DNA from: an uncultured Oscillospiraceae bacterium
GTDB lineage: Bacteria; Bacillota; Clostridia; Oscillospirales; Acutalibacteraceae
NCBI GenBank assembly: GCA_948471205.1
Contig: CAOKRT010000008.1
Location: 19,810-83,809, forward strand
Reading direction: 5' to 3'
DNA: 64,000 nt
The notes under the pieces were generated by a model. The model worked only from the letters and a program-made list of their open reading frames with translations, was not told where the DNA came from and searched no databases. Both the position numbers and the translations under genes were made by a program. Of this stretch, positions 26,576-34,622 are shown one piece after another (the first letter of the stretch is position 1; each line of letters opens with the position of its first letter).

Positions 26576-27196
26576 TTACTCCGCAGCAGACACAACTTCG
26601 TTTGTTGATGCTTCGGTCTGCGCTTGTATTTCGGTTTCGTATTTACTCTTTAATCCGCTTGAAATAATAAAATTCGGACCTTCATATTCTATTCCGTTTT
26701 CTGTAAGAAGCGGAAGAATTTCTTCATTAAGGAAAACAGGGTCTGCTTCTTCATCCTGAACAACAAACTTGGTTTTCTCATCAAGATATCTTATTTTACG
26801 TTCAAGTCCTTCTATGCCGTCCACTTCTTCACCCTCAAAGAAAATATAGGTGCTTTTTACTGTAATAACACCTTCAAAACGGTTTTCGGTAACTTCAATA
26901 TATCCTCTTGAAGAAGTAGTATTCTCTTTATTTTCTTTTCTGTTTCCGATTACTCCGCCGTAATATAAACCGCAGAGAATAGCCGCAATGATTACAATTG
27001 CTAAAATTATATAAGGTGCTTTTCTTCTTCTCTTAACCCTTTTAAACCTGTGGCGAACAAGATTGGACGCATTATTATCAGCCGCATGTGTTGAATCGGC
27101 GTCAACACTGTTTGCGGTTTCAGTATAAGATGCATCTGTTTTCTTATGTACAATCAGCGGGCTGTCCAGCTTTTCTTTTTCAAATTCTTCTGACAT
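26576..27196 (-). CDS. Membrane-anchored protein of unknown function with ExbD/TolR-like outer domain
   Basis: 206 residues, not recognised as a named family. A polar, charged 70-residue N-terminus ends in a very basic stretch (RHRFKRVKRRRK) before one membrane helix (about 79-97), so the C-terminal 110 residues should be outside the membrane. That outer part (ITVKSTYIFFEGEEVDG, then ERKIRYLDEKTKFVVQ, then ILPLLTENGIEY) resembles the beta-alpha layout of ExbD/TolR periplasmic domains; this is inference only. The start is the ATG at 27196 with AAGGGA upstream; the longer frame to 27361 would include the promoter. Confidence 0.6.
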   Translation of the reverse strand: MSEEFEKEKLDSPLIVHKKTDASYTETANSVDADSTHAADNNASNLVRHRFKRVKRRRKAPYIILAIVIIAAILCGLYYGGVIGNRKENKENTTSSRGYIEVTENRFEGVITVKSTYIFFEGEEVDGIEGLERKIRYLDEKTKFVVQDEEADPVFLNEEILPLLTENGIEYEGPNFIISSGLKSKYETEIQAQTEASTNEVVSAAE

Positions 27197-27332
27197 ATTA
27201 ATTCCCTTTTCATAACTTAATTTTATTAAATAAACCGCCATTTTGAAAAATCCGAACAAAAACAGGAATTCAAACAAACGGTAAATTATACTTTCAAAAC
27301 AGTTAAAATAACCTGTTATATTATATAAAAGC

Positions 27333-27361
27333 ATTATATCACAGCAAATACAAAATTTCAA
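27333..27361 (-). promoter_or_regulatory. Promoter of the membrane protein-acyltransferase pair
   Basis: On the minus strand the -35 TTGAAA (27356-27361), a 17-bp spacer ending TGTGA and the -10 TATAAT (27333-27338) form a strong promoter. The leader to the ATG at 27196 is about 130 bases without a clear hairpin. Confidence 0.75.
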
Positions 27362-27368
27362 TATTACA

Positions 27369-27397
27369 TTGAATTCCCAAACTATTGCTGTTATAAT
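27369..27397 (+). promoter_or_regulatory. Promoter of the ROK kinase gene
   Basis: The -35 TTGAAT (27369-27374) and -10 TATAAT (27392-27397) have a 17-bp spacer. Only 7 bases separate this -35 from the divergent -35 at 27356-27361. Confidence 0.7.
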
Positions 27398-27436
27398 TGT
27401 ATTTAGATTAATTAATTTAACAGCAGGAGTGAATAT

Positions 27437-28318
27437 ATGAGAATTTTAGCATTTGATATTGGCGGCACAAATATTAAATACGGTCTTTGCGATGAAACTT
27501 TTCATCTTTCGGAGATGCATTCCATACCGACGGACGCAAAAAAAGGCGGACAATATATAATCAATAAAGTTATTGAAATTATTGAACAATTTGAAAATAT
27601 AGACAGAGTTGCAATCAGCACAGCCGGTCAGGTTGATTCGGAAAACGGTATTGTGGTTTATTCAACAGACAACATTCCCTATTATACCGGCATGATGGTA
27701 AAAAAAATCATTGAAAACAAAACGGGAATACCAACCTATGTTGAAAATGATGTAAATGCCGCGGCAACAGGAGAAGCTATGTTCGGCTCTGCACGCGGTG
27801 TAAAGGATTTTATCTGCCTTACTTTCGGAACAGGTATCGGCGGTGCAATTTTTCTGAACGGAAAGCTGTATAAAGGGGTAGATTCATCTGCCGGTGAATT
27901 CGGTCATATTATTACACATGCAGGCGGAAGACCGTGTACCTGCGGCGGAGAAGGCTGCTTTGAGCAATATGCTTCAGCATCTGCACTTGTACGCGCTGTG
28001 GAAAAGGTTACCGGCAAAGAATTGAACGGATTTGAAATTTTCCGGGAAGAAAACTTCAGCAATCCTGAAATACGCCATGTAATTGACAGTTGGATAGACG
28101 AAATTATAATCGGACTGAAAAGCATCATTTACACATTTAACCCTTCCCTCGTTGTTCTGGGCGGCGGAATTATGAATGAAGATTATATCATTGAACTAAT
28201 TGACAGAAAAATATATAAACAGCTTATGAGCAGTTATAAAAAAGTAAACATTGTTAAAGCAGAACTCGGAAATAATGCCGGAATGCTCGGCGTTTCCTAT
28301 GAAGTTTCAAAACTTTGA
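27437..28318 (+). CDS. ROK family sugar kinase (glucokinase-like)
   Basis: 293 residues. The phosphate loop FDIGGTNIKYG is at 6-16, the catalytic base region ENDVNAAA at 103-110 (D105), GTGIGGAIF at 131-139, and the ROK zinc motif has H157, C167, C169 and C174 (CTCGGEGCFEQYAS). There is no N-terminal helix-turn-helix, so it is a kinase rather than a NagC/XylR regulator. The substrate is probably glucose or a related hexose or amino sugar, and cannot be fixed from the sequence. An AGGAG site lies 7 bases before the ATG. It would feed sugars released by the two beta-galactosidases or other glycans into glycolysis. Confidence 0.88.
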   Translation: MRILAFDIGGTNIKYGLCDETFHLSEMHSIPTDAKKGGQYIINKVIEIIEQFENIDRVAISTAGQVDSENGIVVYSTDNIPYYTGMMVKKIIENKTGIPTYVENDVNAAATGEAMFGSARGVKDFICLTFGTGIGGAIFLNGKLYKGVDSSAGEFGHIITHAGGRPCTCGGEGCFEQYASASALVRAVEKVTGKELNGFEIFREENFSNPEIRHVIDSWIDEIIIGLKSIIYTFNPSLVVLGGGIMNEDYIIELIDRKIYKQLMSSYKKVNIVKAELGNNAGMLGVSYEVSKL

Positions 28319-28326
28319 TCAATATA

Positions 28327-28353
28327 AAAAGCAGGGATAACCCTGCTTTTTAT
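28327..28353 (+). terminator. Intrinsic terminator after the ROK kinase
   Basis: A 10-bp stem (28327-28336 with 28341-28350, loop ATAA) is followed by a T run on the plus strand. Confidence 0.85.
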
Positions 28354-28376
28354 TCTTTACTGAAGAAATAAAAAGT

Positions 28377-28406
28377 AAAACAGCAAGTCTTACGACTTGC
28401 TGTTTT
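28377..28406 (-). terminator. Intrinsic terminator of tRNA-Leu(CAG)
   Basis: A 13-bp perfect stem (28377-28389 with 28394-28406, loop TTAC) begins 2 bases after the encoded CCA of the tRNA and is followed by a T-rich tract on the minus strand. Confidence 0.85.
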
Positions 28407-28407
28407 G

Positions 28408-28494
28408 TGGTGCGGAAGAAGGGACTTGAACCCTCATGAATTTGCATTCACTAGAACCTGAATCTAGCGCGTCTGCCGATTCCGCCACTTCCGC
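28408..28494 (-). tRNA. tRNA-Leu (anticodon CAG)
   Basis: An 87-nt minus-strand tRNA with CCA encoded at 28410-28408. The acceptor GCGGAAG pairs with CTTCCGC. The D arm has TGGCGGAATCGGCAGACG, and the anticodon stem CTAGA/TCTAG encloses the loop TTCAGGT, giving anticodon CAG. A long variable arm (TGAATG-CAAA-TTCAT type) marks a leucine or class II tRNA. The T arm is GGGTTCAAGTCCC. Confidence 0.95.
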
Positions 28495-28609
28495 ATATTT
28501 AAGTTTACCTTTTAATTTTACACAAAAAAGACATACAAAACAGTTTGCCGATTTTGCATACATAAAACGGCTGATGAACAATCAGCATAGGTATGTTACC
28601 ACATTGCGC

Positions 28610-28638
28610 TTGAAATGTCAATCAGATTATAATATAAT
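28610..28638 (+). promoter_or_regulatory. Promoter of the membrane protein-decarboxylase pair
   Basis: The -35 TTGAAA (28610-28615) and -10 TATAAT (28633-28638) have a 17-bp spacer, about 16 bases before the start codon. Confidence 0.65.
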
Positions 28639-28654
28639 ATTTTCGGTGAAAAGA

Positions 28655-29221
28655 ATGAAGAAAACAATTTTAACAGTTGTTTCGGCATCAGCAGTGCTGT
28701 TTACGCTTTGGTATATGCAATTCGGCAGCCTTACGGAAAACAGTGGCGCACTGTCAAAAACAGGACTGTCGCATCCGCTATATTTTGCAATTTGGGGAAC
28801 ACTTGTCTTTTTCGGAATTTACGGTAATCTGCTGTATTCTTACAAAAAAACGAATATAAATTATAAATTCAAATATTTACTATGTGCGGTTTCGGCAATA
28901 GGCATGATATTAACCGTATGCTGTGATTTTGATTATGCAAAACCGGCGGAATATCTGCTTCATTGCTGCGGCGCTCTTATTTTTTCTGCTGCAACGGGTA
29001 CATGTGTGTTCTTATTATTTTTGCTTAACTATAAAAAAAGCAGAATGTTTGCAGTATTTACATATATAATCGGATTGATTCTTGTGGCTGATTTCATTCT
29101 GCTTTTAATATTTAAAGAAAATGCTTTAATTGAAGCTGTGCCTGTTCTGTTTGCACTGATAATACTGCCTGTGCTGAATGTTACAAATTTATTTAAGGAA
29201 AAAGAATATGCTTCACGATGA
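28655..29221 (+). CDS. Polytopic membrane protein of unknown function
   Basis: 188 residues that I cannot assign to a family. About six hydrophobic segments are visible (near 5-25, 43-62, 72-90, 104-125, 132-152 and 160-178), with a short conserved-looking CCDFDYAKPAEYLLH stretch between the third and fourth. The start is the ATG at 28655, which fits the promoter just upstream; a longer open frame back to 28436 runs through the antisense of the tRNA and is rejected. Its last 14 bases overlap the start of the decarboxylase-fold gene, so the two are probably translationally coupled and may act together. Confidence 0.7.
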   Translation: MKKTILTVVSASAVLFTLWYMQFGSLTENSGALSKTGLSHPLYFAIWGTLVFFGIYGNLLYSYKKTNINYKFKYLLCAVSAIGMILTVCCDFDYAKPAEYLLHCCGALIFSAATGTCVFLLFLLNYKKSRMFAVFTYIIGLILVADFILLLIFKENALIEAVPVLFALIILPVLNVTNLFKEKEYASR

Positions 29222-30518
29222 ATTAAAAAAACTTAACAGATATCCGTTTCATATGCCGGGGCACAAAAGAAACGGTAATTTTCATATACCGGGCAGTGAT
29301 ATAGATATAACCGAAATCAACGGATTTGACAATCTTCACTCCCCTGCCGGTCTCATTAAGGATATCGAAACGAAACTGGCAGTATTATATAATGCAAAAC
29401 AATCTTTTATGCTTATTAACGGTTCCACCGTGGGCATTCTTGCCGCAGTATTTGCCTTAACAAACAGAGGCGATAAAATCATTGCCGCAAGAAACTGCCA
29501 TAAAAGCGTATTGAATGCCTGTTTTATCAGAGAACTGGATATTGTTTATATTGAACCGGAGTATGACAATGAAAACGGGTTTTACACTGCTGTTACACAA
29601 AGTGAAGTAGACAAAGTGATTAAAAACAACCCTGACGCAGCGGCAGTTATTATTACTTCGCCAACATACGAAGGATATGCCAGCAATATAAAAACAAATA
29701 TTCCGCTGATTATTGACGCTGCACACGGCGCCCATTTCGGCTTTGGAACATTTCCGGAATATCCGTCGGCAGATATAGTTATATCCGGTCTTCATAAAAC
29801 ATTGCCCAGTCTTACACAAACGGCTGTGCTTAATGTATATAACAGGATTTTTGAAAATAAAATAAAAATGTATCTTGATATTTTTCAGACCTCATCTCCA
29901 AGCTATGTTCTGATGAATTCTGTTTCGATATGCGTAAAGTTTCTTGAAAATGCAGATACGGTTTTTAAAGAATATGAAAAAAATCTGTCTGATTTTTACC
30001 GAACGGATTTAAAACATCTTCGTTTTATTAAAACAGATGACAAAGGAAAAATTGTTGTTTCAACAGCAAAATGCAATATTAACGGCACACAGCTTGCCGA
30101 TATTTTACGATACGATTACAGCATTGAATGTGAAATGGCAAGCATAAATTATATTATTCTTATGACATCCCCTGCAGATACAAAAGAAGCCTTTACACTT
30201 TTATCAGATGCTTTATCTGAAACAGACAAACGGCTTTATGAAGAAACAAAACAGATAATTGCTAAGCCGAATCTTCCCGAATCGCTGTTTAAAATAAGCG
30301 ATATTACAAAAACCGAGTGCACCGAACTGGAAAATTCGGCAGGTAAAATTTGCGGCGAATACATTTATGCCTACCCGCCGGACATTCCGATTATTGTGCC
30401 CGGCGAATGCATCAGCAAAAAAATGATACTGTATATTAAAAAAATGATTGAAAATCAAATAAATATTATAAGTGATTCCAATTTGCTTCCATCCTATATA
30501 TTGACAAAAGCTGATTAA
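29208..30518 (+). CDS. Orn/Lys/Arg decarboxylase family PLP enzyme
   Basis: 436 residues, fold type I. The signature RYPFHMPGHKRNG is at 11-23, D170 in IIDAAHGAHFG binds the PLP ring nitrogen, and the Schiff-base lysine is K197 in ISGLHKTLPSLTQT. The C-terminal domain (YPPDIPIIVPGE) matches the major domain of basic amino acid decarboxylases. It is shorter than the E. coli inducible enzymes and like the YaaO/SpeA-type short form. Arginine, lysine or ornithine could be the substrate, giving agmatine, cadaverine or putrescine; the sequence does not choose. AAGGAA is 8 bases before the ATG, within the upstream gene. Confidence 0.85.
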   Translation: MLHDELKKLNRYPFHMPGHKRNGNFHIPGSDIDITEINGFDNLHSPAGLIKDIETKLAVLYNAKQSFMLINGSTVGILAAVFALTNRGDKIIAARNCHKSVLNACFIRELDIVYIEPEYDNENGFYTAVTQSEVDKVIKNNPDAAAVIITSPTYEGYASNIKTNIPLIIDAAHGAHFGFGTFPEYPSADIVISGLHKTLPSLTQTAVLNVYNRIFENKIKMYLDIFQTSSPSYVLMNSVSICVKFLENADTVFKEYEKNLSDFYRTDLKHLRFIKTDDKGKIVVSTAKCNINGTQLADILRYDYSIECEMASINYIILMTSPADTKEAFTLLSDALSETDKRLYEETKQIIAKPNLPESLFKISDITKTECTELENSAGKICGEYIYAYPPDIPIIVPGECISKKMILYIKKMIENQINIISDSNLLPSYILTKAD

Positions 30519-30529
30519 TATTATAAAAT
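30501..30529 (+). promoter_or_regulatory. Promoter of scfA
   Basis: A perfect -35 TTGACA (30501-30506) and -10 TAAAAT (30524-30529) have a 17-bp spacer. The -35 lies in the last codons of the decarboxylase gene, so scfA has its own strong promoter. Confidence 0.75.
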
Positions 30530-30567
30530 ATCAGCAATAAAAATTTTAGAAAGAGGTGTTTTGTTTA

Positions 30568-30714
30568 ATGAAAAGAATTAACACTTTAAGTTCTCGCAAT
30601 CTTTGCGAATCAGCAAAAAAAGGCGGCTGCGGCGAGTGCCAGACTTCTTGCCAGTCTGCAAGTAAAACTTCTTGCGCTGTTGCAAATCAGAAATGCGAGC
30701 AGCTTAAAAAGTAA
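30568..30714 (+). CDS. scfA: SCIFF RiPP precursor peptide (six cysteines in forty-five)
   Basis: 48 residues, matching the SCIFF (TIGR03973) ranthipeptide precursor. The leader MKRINTLSSRNLCESAKKGG is followed by the cysteine-rich core; the six cysteines are C13, C21, C24, C28, C36 and C43, alternating with Ser/Thr acceptor positions. The maturase encoded next door installs Cys-to-Thr thioether bonds. An AGAGGTG ribosome-binding site precedes the ATG. SCIFF is nearly universal in Clostridia, and the mature product has been linked to quorum sensing and metabolism, but its role is not settled. It has its own promoter, and a terminator lies between it and scfB. Confidence 0.95.
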   Translation: MKRINTLSSRNLCESAKKGGCGECQTSCQSASKTSCAVANQKCEQLKK

Positions 30715-30730
30715 TTTTGCTTAACGATTG

Positions 30731-30755
30731 CGGCGGTAGCTTTACCGCCGTTTTT
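30731..30755 (+). terminator. Intergenic terminator/attenuator between scfA and scfB
   Basis: An 8-bp GC-rich stem (CGGCGGTA 30731-30738, TACCGCCG 30743-30750, loop GCTT) is followed by TTTTT. It begins 17 bases after the scfA stop and ends 15 bases before the scfB start, so most transcripts probably end after scfA while readthrough gives less maturase. Confidence 0.85.
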
Positions 30756-30770
30756 CTATGGAGATTAAAT

Positions 30771-32162
30771 ATGATTCACGCATATAAAATGAACGGTTAC
30801 AATATTATTCTGGACCAAAACAGCGGCTGTGTTCATTCGGTAGACGAAGTTGCTTATGACATAATCACCCGCTTTCAGGAAAACAGCAAAGAAGAAATAA
30901 AACAATTTATTCTTGAAAAATACAAAAACCGGGATGATGTTACACCAAATGAAATTGAACTGTGCTTTGATGATATTGAAGCGCTTATAAAAGACGGACG
31001 CCTTTTTGCCGAAGATACCTTTGAAGCCACAGCCAAAGAATTCAAAAAAAGACAGGGTGTTGTAAAAGCAATCTGCCTGCACGTTGCACATGACTGCAAT
31101 CTTGCCTGCAAATATTGTTTTGCCGGAAAAGGCGAATATGACGGTCCAAAAGGACTTATGAGCTTTGAAACAGGAAAAAGAGCGCTTGATTTTCTTATTG
31201 AACAAAGCGGAACAAGAAAAAATCTTGAAGTTGATTTTTTCGGCGGCGAACCTCTTTTAAACTGGGATGTTTGCAAAAAGCTTGTTGCATACGGAAGAAG
31301 CAAAGAAAAGGAATTCAACAAAAATTTCCGCTTTACGCTTACAACAAACGGATTGCTTGTTAATGATGAAGTTATTGATTTTTGCAGCAAGGAAATGAGC
31401 AATGTTGTTCTTTCGCTTGACGGCAGACCTGAAACGCATGACAGATTAAGAACCTTCTGCAGCGGCAAAGGTTCTTACGATTTAATTATAAACAAGTTTA
31501 AAAAATTTGCAGATTCAAGAAATCAGGCTGATTACTATATGAGAGGAACATATACCCATTATAACACCGACTTTTCGGCCGATATTTTACATATGGCAGA
31601 TTTGGGTTTCAAAGAATTATCCATTGAACCTGTTGTTTCTGATCCTGCAGAACCGTATGCTTTAAAAGAAAGCGATTTGCCGGTATTAAAGAAGCAGTAT
31701 GAAATGCTTGCTGATGAAATGCTGAAGCGTTACAGAAAAGGAAACGGATTTACATTTTATCATTATATGATTGACCTTGATGCCGGACCGTGCATTGTTA
31801 AAAGAGTTTCAGGCTGCGGTGTCGGAACGGAATACCTTGCCGTTACCCCGTCCGGCGATTTATATCCATGTCATCAGTTTGTAGGAGATGATCATTTCAG
31901 ACTTGGCGATATATGGAACGGAATACAGAATAAAGAAATTCTGAATCAGTTTAACGAATGCAATGTGTATTCACATAAAGAATGCCGGGATTGCTTTGCA
32001 AAACTTTATTGCAGCGGCGGTTGTGCTGCAAATGCCTATCATACAACCGGAAGTGTTAACGGCGTGTATGAATTCGGCTGTGAACTTCACAGAAAGCGAA
32101 TTGAATGTGCAATTATGCTGAAAGTTGCAGAAGCTGAAGAAAATCTTAAAGTATGTTACTGA
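30771..32162 (+). CDS. scfB: SCIFF maturase, radical SAM/SPASM thioether-forming enzyme
   Basis: 463 residues. The N-terminal RiPP recognition region (about 1-90) precedes the radical SAM CxxxCxxC cluster at C109, C113 and C116 (HDCNLACKYCFAGKG). The motif DFFGGEPLLN follows, and the C-terminal SPASM region has cysteines in SGCGVGTEY, LYPCHQF, KECRDCFAKLYCSGGC and FGCELH for two auxiliary [4Fe-4S] clusters. It matches TIGR03974, which forms Cys-Thr thioether links in ScfA. The start is the ATG at 30771 with GGAG upstream; an upstream in-frame start would run through the terminator. Confidence 0.95.
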   Translation: MIHAYKMNGYNIILDQNSGCVHSVDEVAYDIITRFQENSKEEIKQFILEKYKNRDDVTPNEIELCFDDIEALIKDGRLFAEDTFEATAKEFKKRQGVVKAICLHVAHDCNLACKYCFAGKGEYDGPKGLMSFETGKRALDFLIEQSGTRKNLEVDFFGGEPLLNWDVCKKLVAYGRSKEKEFNKNFRFTLTTNGLLVNDEVIDFCSKEMSNVVLSLDGRPETHDRLRTFCSGKGSYDLIINKFKKFADSRNQADYYMRGTYTHYNTDFSADILHMADLGFKELSIEPVVSDPAEPYALKESDLPVLKKQYEMLADEMLKRYRKGNGFTFYHYMIDLDAGPCIVKRVSGCGVGTEYLAVTPSGDLYPCHQFVGDDHFRLGDIWNGIQNKEILNQFNECNVYSHKECRDCFAKLYCSGGCAANAYHTTGSVNGVYEFGCELHRKRIECAIMLKVAEAEENLKVCY

Positions 32163-32180
32163 CAATTTACACGCAAATTA

Positions 32181-32209
32181 TTGAAATAAACATCAATATA
32201 ATGTAAAAT
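32181..32209 (+). promoter_or_regulatory. Promoter of the CoA-transferase gene
   Basis: The -35 TTGAAA (32181-32186) and -10 TAAAAT (32204-32209) have a 17-bp spacer, just after the scfB stop. Confidence 0.65.
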
Positions 32210-32239
32210 ACTAAAATAAATATTATTAAGGAGAAAATT

Positions 32240-33538
32240 ATGGACTGGAAAGAACTTTATAAACAAAAATGTGTAACTGCTGAAGAAGCAATCAGCCATA
32301 TTCATGACGGAGACAGAGTTGTTACCGCTTTCGGCTGCTGCGAACCGGTTGGAATTGAAAGGGTTATGCTTGAAAATTATAAACAGTTTCATGATGTTCA
32401 GGTAAGCAACATGCTGCTTATCGGCGACACTTTCTGGGTGCATGACGAAGTAAAGGGTCATTTCAAATACAATTCATTCTTTGCTTCCGCTTCAAGCAGA
32501 GCAGCACTTGCAAACGGTGACGCTGATTTTACTACATCCCATTTTTATGAAATTCCTGCTGTTCTTCATGATGTTATTAAACCAAGAGTAACCATTATGT
32601 CTGTTTGCCCTCCTGATGAAAACGGATATGTTTCGCTTGGCACAAGCGTTGACTATATTGAAAGCACGCTTCATTACTGTGATGTTAAAATTGCACAGGT
32701 TAATAAATATGTTCCGCGTGCACAGGGCCGCGCTGTTAAACACATTTCCGAATTTGATTATTTTGTTGAAATTGATGAACCGCTTCTTGAAGTTCCTGCC
32801 GCTCCCCTTTCAGATGTGGAAAGAGCAATCGGAAAAAACTGTGCTTCACTTATCAATGACGGCGACTGCCTTCAGCTTGGTATAGGCGGTATTCCGAATG
32901 CTATATGCGAAGAACTTAAAAATAAGAAAGACCTTGGACTGCATTCGGAAATGGTAAGCGACGGCGTTGTGGACCTTATCAAAAGCGGCGTAATTAACAA
33001 TTCCAAAAAACAGACACATAACGGCGTAACCGTGCTTGCTTTCGCATTCGGAACAAAAAAGCTGTTTGATTTCATGGATAACAACCCTGCAATTGAAATG
33101 CACCCTGTTGAATATGTAAATCATCCTGTTGAAATTTCAAAAAATGATAATATGGTTTCCATTAACTCCTGTATTCAGGTAGATTTAATGGGTCAGGTTG
33201 TTTCAGACACAATCGGTTTAAGACAATTCTCCGGTGTCGGCGGACAGGTAGACTTTGTAAGAGGCGCAACACTCAGCAAGGGCGGTCGTTCCATTATGGC
33301 AATGCCTTCAACAACCAAAAATGATACAATTTCAAAAATTGTTCCTACAATTACGGAAAATTCCGCGGTAACAACACCAAGAAACGATGTTAACTATATT
33401 GTAACGGAATACGGTGTTGCTCAGCTTAAAGGACAAACGCTGAAAAACAGAGCAAGAGCGCTTATAAACATTGCGCATCCCAATTTCAGAGAAGAACTCA
33501 AAGCTGAATTCAAAAGAAGATTTAATGAAGATTTCTGA
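32240..33538 (+). CDS. Acetyl-CoA hydrolase/transferase family: butyryl- or 4-hydroxybutyrate-type CoA-transferase
   Basis: 432 residues, two-domain class I CoA-transferase. The catalytic glutamate is E237 in HSEMVSDGVVDL, with the oxyanion/CoA loops LGIGGIPNA (213-221) and SGVGGQVDFVRGA. The size and motifs fit the butyryl-CoA:acetate and 4-hydroxybutyrate CoA-transferases, which exchange CoA between an acyl-CoA and acetate. The exact acyl group cannot be fixed here; butyrate formation is plausible in this kind of gut anaerobe. It is a single gene with its own promoter and a strong terminator. AAGGAG precedes the ATG. Confidence 0.82.
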   Translation: MDWKELYKQKCVTAEEAISHIHDGDRVVTAFGCCEPVGIERVMLENYKQFHDVQVSNMLLIGDTFWVHDEVKGHFKYNSFFASASSRAALANGDADFTTSHFYEIPAVLHDVIKPRVTIMSVCPPDENGYVSLGTSVDYIESTLHYCDVKIAQVNKYVPRAQGRAVKHISEFDYFVEIDEPLLEVPAAPLSDVERAIGKNCASLINDGDCLQLGIGGIPNAICEELKNKKDLGLHSEMVSDGVVDLIKSGVINNSKKQTHNGVTVLAFAFGTKKLFDFMDNNPAIEMHPVEYVNHPVEISKNDNMVSINSCIQVDLMGQVVSDTIGLRQFSGVGGQVDFVRGATLSKGGRSIMAMPSTTKNDTISKIVPTITENSAVTTPRNDVNYIVTEYGVAQLKGQTLKNRARALINIAHPNFREELKAEFKRRFNEDF

Positions 33539-33577
33539 TTTATTTAACAAATTCTTTATATGCGGCTGATATAATCA

Positions 33578-33622
33578 AAAGCCGGATAAGGACTGTCAAC
33601 AGCTTTTTCCTTATCCGGCTTT
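33578..33622 (+). terminator. Intrinsic terminator after the CoA-transferase gene
   Basis: A 15-bp perfect stem (33578-33592 with 33608-33622) encloses a 15-base loop. The downstream tract is only moderately T-rich. Confidence 0.8.
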
Positions 33623-33654
33623 CATTATTTATATTATATCAATAAAGGAGAAAA

Positions 33655-34578
33655 ATGAGTATTTATAAGAAAGAACGCTTCGGTATAGCGCGAAAAATTG
33701 TTTCAAATATGACATCGGAAAGCTGGGAACAAATTCCCCATTCTTCGCTTTCGTATGAAGCAGATGTAACCGATTTGCTTGAAGAATGCAAAAAGCTGAA
33801 TGAATGGTGCGAAGACAAATCAAAAAAAATTACAGTTAACACACTTATCATTAAAATTATATGTGAAGGACTGAAAGCGGCTCCGAAAATGAACTGCACT
33901 CTGAAATTCAGAAGAAGACTTGTACAGGGAACGCTGAAATATCACGACAATATTGATATAACCATGCCTATGATACTGCATTCAGGAGAAATGATGACTG
34001 TAAATATGCACGATATGGGAAACAAAACTTTAACTGAAATGACAGATGCAATCAATGACACTGTGCGGCGTGCGAATAATTCAGATATGAACGAGGTTAT
34101 GTATGAAGTTTCTCTTGACAATACGCTTAACGGATTAAAAAGAGGAAAACTTATACAGACAATTGCCCGCCTGTACGGCGCCAAAATGCCGGGTAAACAT
34201 AAAGTGACTACCCTATCCGGCAGCAGAAAAAGGAAATATTATTCCATACCGGAGGAAGACCGGCTTACCAAGCATGATATCGAACCCGGAACCACCACAA
34301 TAACCAATTTGGGTTCCGTTTACAAGGAACAAAAAGGAAGCTGTTTTCTGCTTGAAATCATTCCGCCGCAGACAACAGCCTTTGCAATAAACGCAATACA
34401 AAGAAAACCAATTGCTTTTACAGATGAATTCGGAGAAGAAAGAATAGAAATACGCTCGGTTCTTCCTATTACCATTGCTATAGATCATCGTTCACTTGAT
34501 TATGGCGATATTGTTCCCTGCCTGAGAAAATTTGATGAAATATTTGATAATCCGTCTGTGATTCAAAATTGGAAATAA
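33655..34578 (+). CDS. Lipoyl-less 2-oxoacid dehydrogenase E2-type acyltransferase domain protein
   Basis: 307 residues, matching only the catalytic (chloramphenicol-acetyltransferase-like) domain of E2 enzymes. The sequence begins directly with a region aligning to the acyltransferase domain, has no lipoyl domain and no E1/E3-binding domain, and no dehydrogenase genes are nearby. The catalytic histidine motif is IDHRSLDYGD (H278), a variant of DHRxxDG. ITVNTLIIKIICEGLKAAP and GTTTITNLGSV are the other family blocks. It could be a free acyltransferase acting on a small molecule or CoA ester; the substrate is unknown. AAGGAGA precedes the ATG. Confidence 0.75.
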   Translation: MSIYKKERFGIARKIVSNMTSESWEQIPHSSLSYEADVTDLLEECKKLNEWCEDKSKKITVNTLIIKIICEGLKAAPKMNCTLKFRRRLVQGTLKYHDNIDITMPMILHSGEMMTVNMHDMGNKTLTEMTDAINDTVRRANNSDMNEVMYEVSLDNTLNGLKRGKLIQTIARLYGAKMPGKHKVTTLSGSRKRKYYSIPEEDRLTKHDIEPGTTTITNLGSVYKEQKGSCFLLEIIPPQTTAFAINAIQRKPIAFTDEFGEERIEIRSVLPITIAIDHRSLDYGDIVPCLRKFDEIFDNPSVIQNWK

Positions 34579-34584
34579 AAAACA

Positions 34585-34614
34585 AAAAAGCAAGTCTTTC
34601 GACTTGCTTTTTTT
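34585..34614 (+). terminator. Intrinsic terminator after the E2-like gene
   Basis: A 12-bp stem (34585-34596 with 34601-34612, loop TTTC) is followed by T residues. The GCAAGTC/GACTTGC core is the same as in the tRNA-Leu(CAG) terminator. Confidence 0.9.
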
Positions 34615-34622
34615 GATAATAT

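Noticed and set aside
28436-28654. N-terminal extension of the membrane protein gene
   Set aside because: It runs antisense through tRNA-Leu(CAG) and through the promoter; no ribosome-binding site fits.
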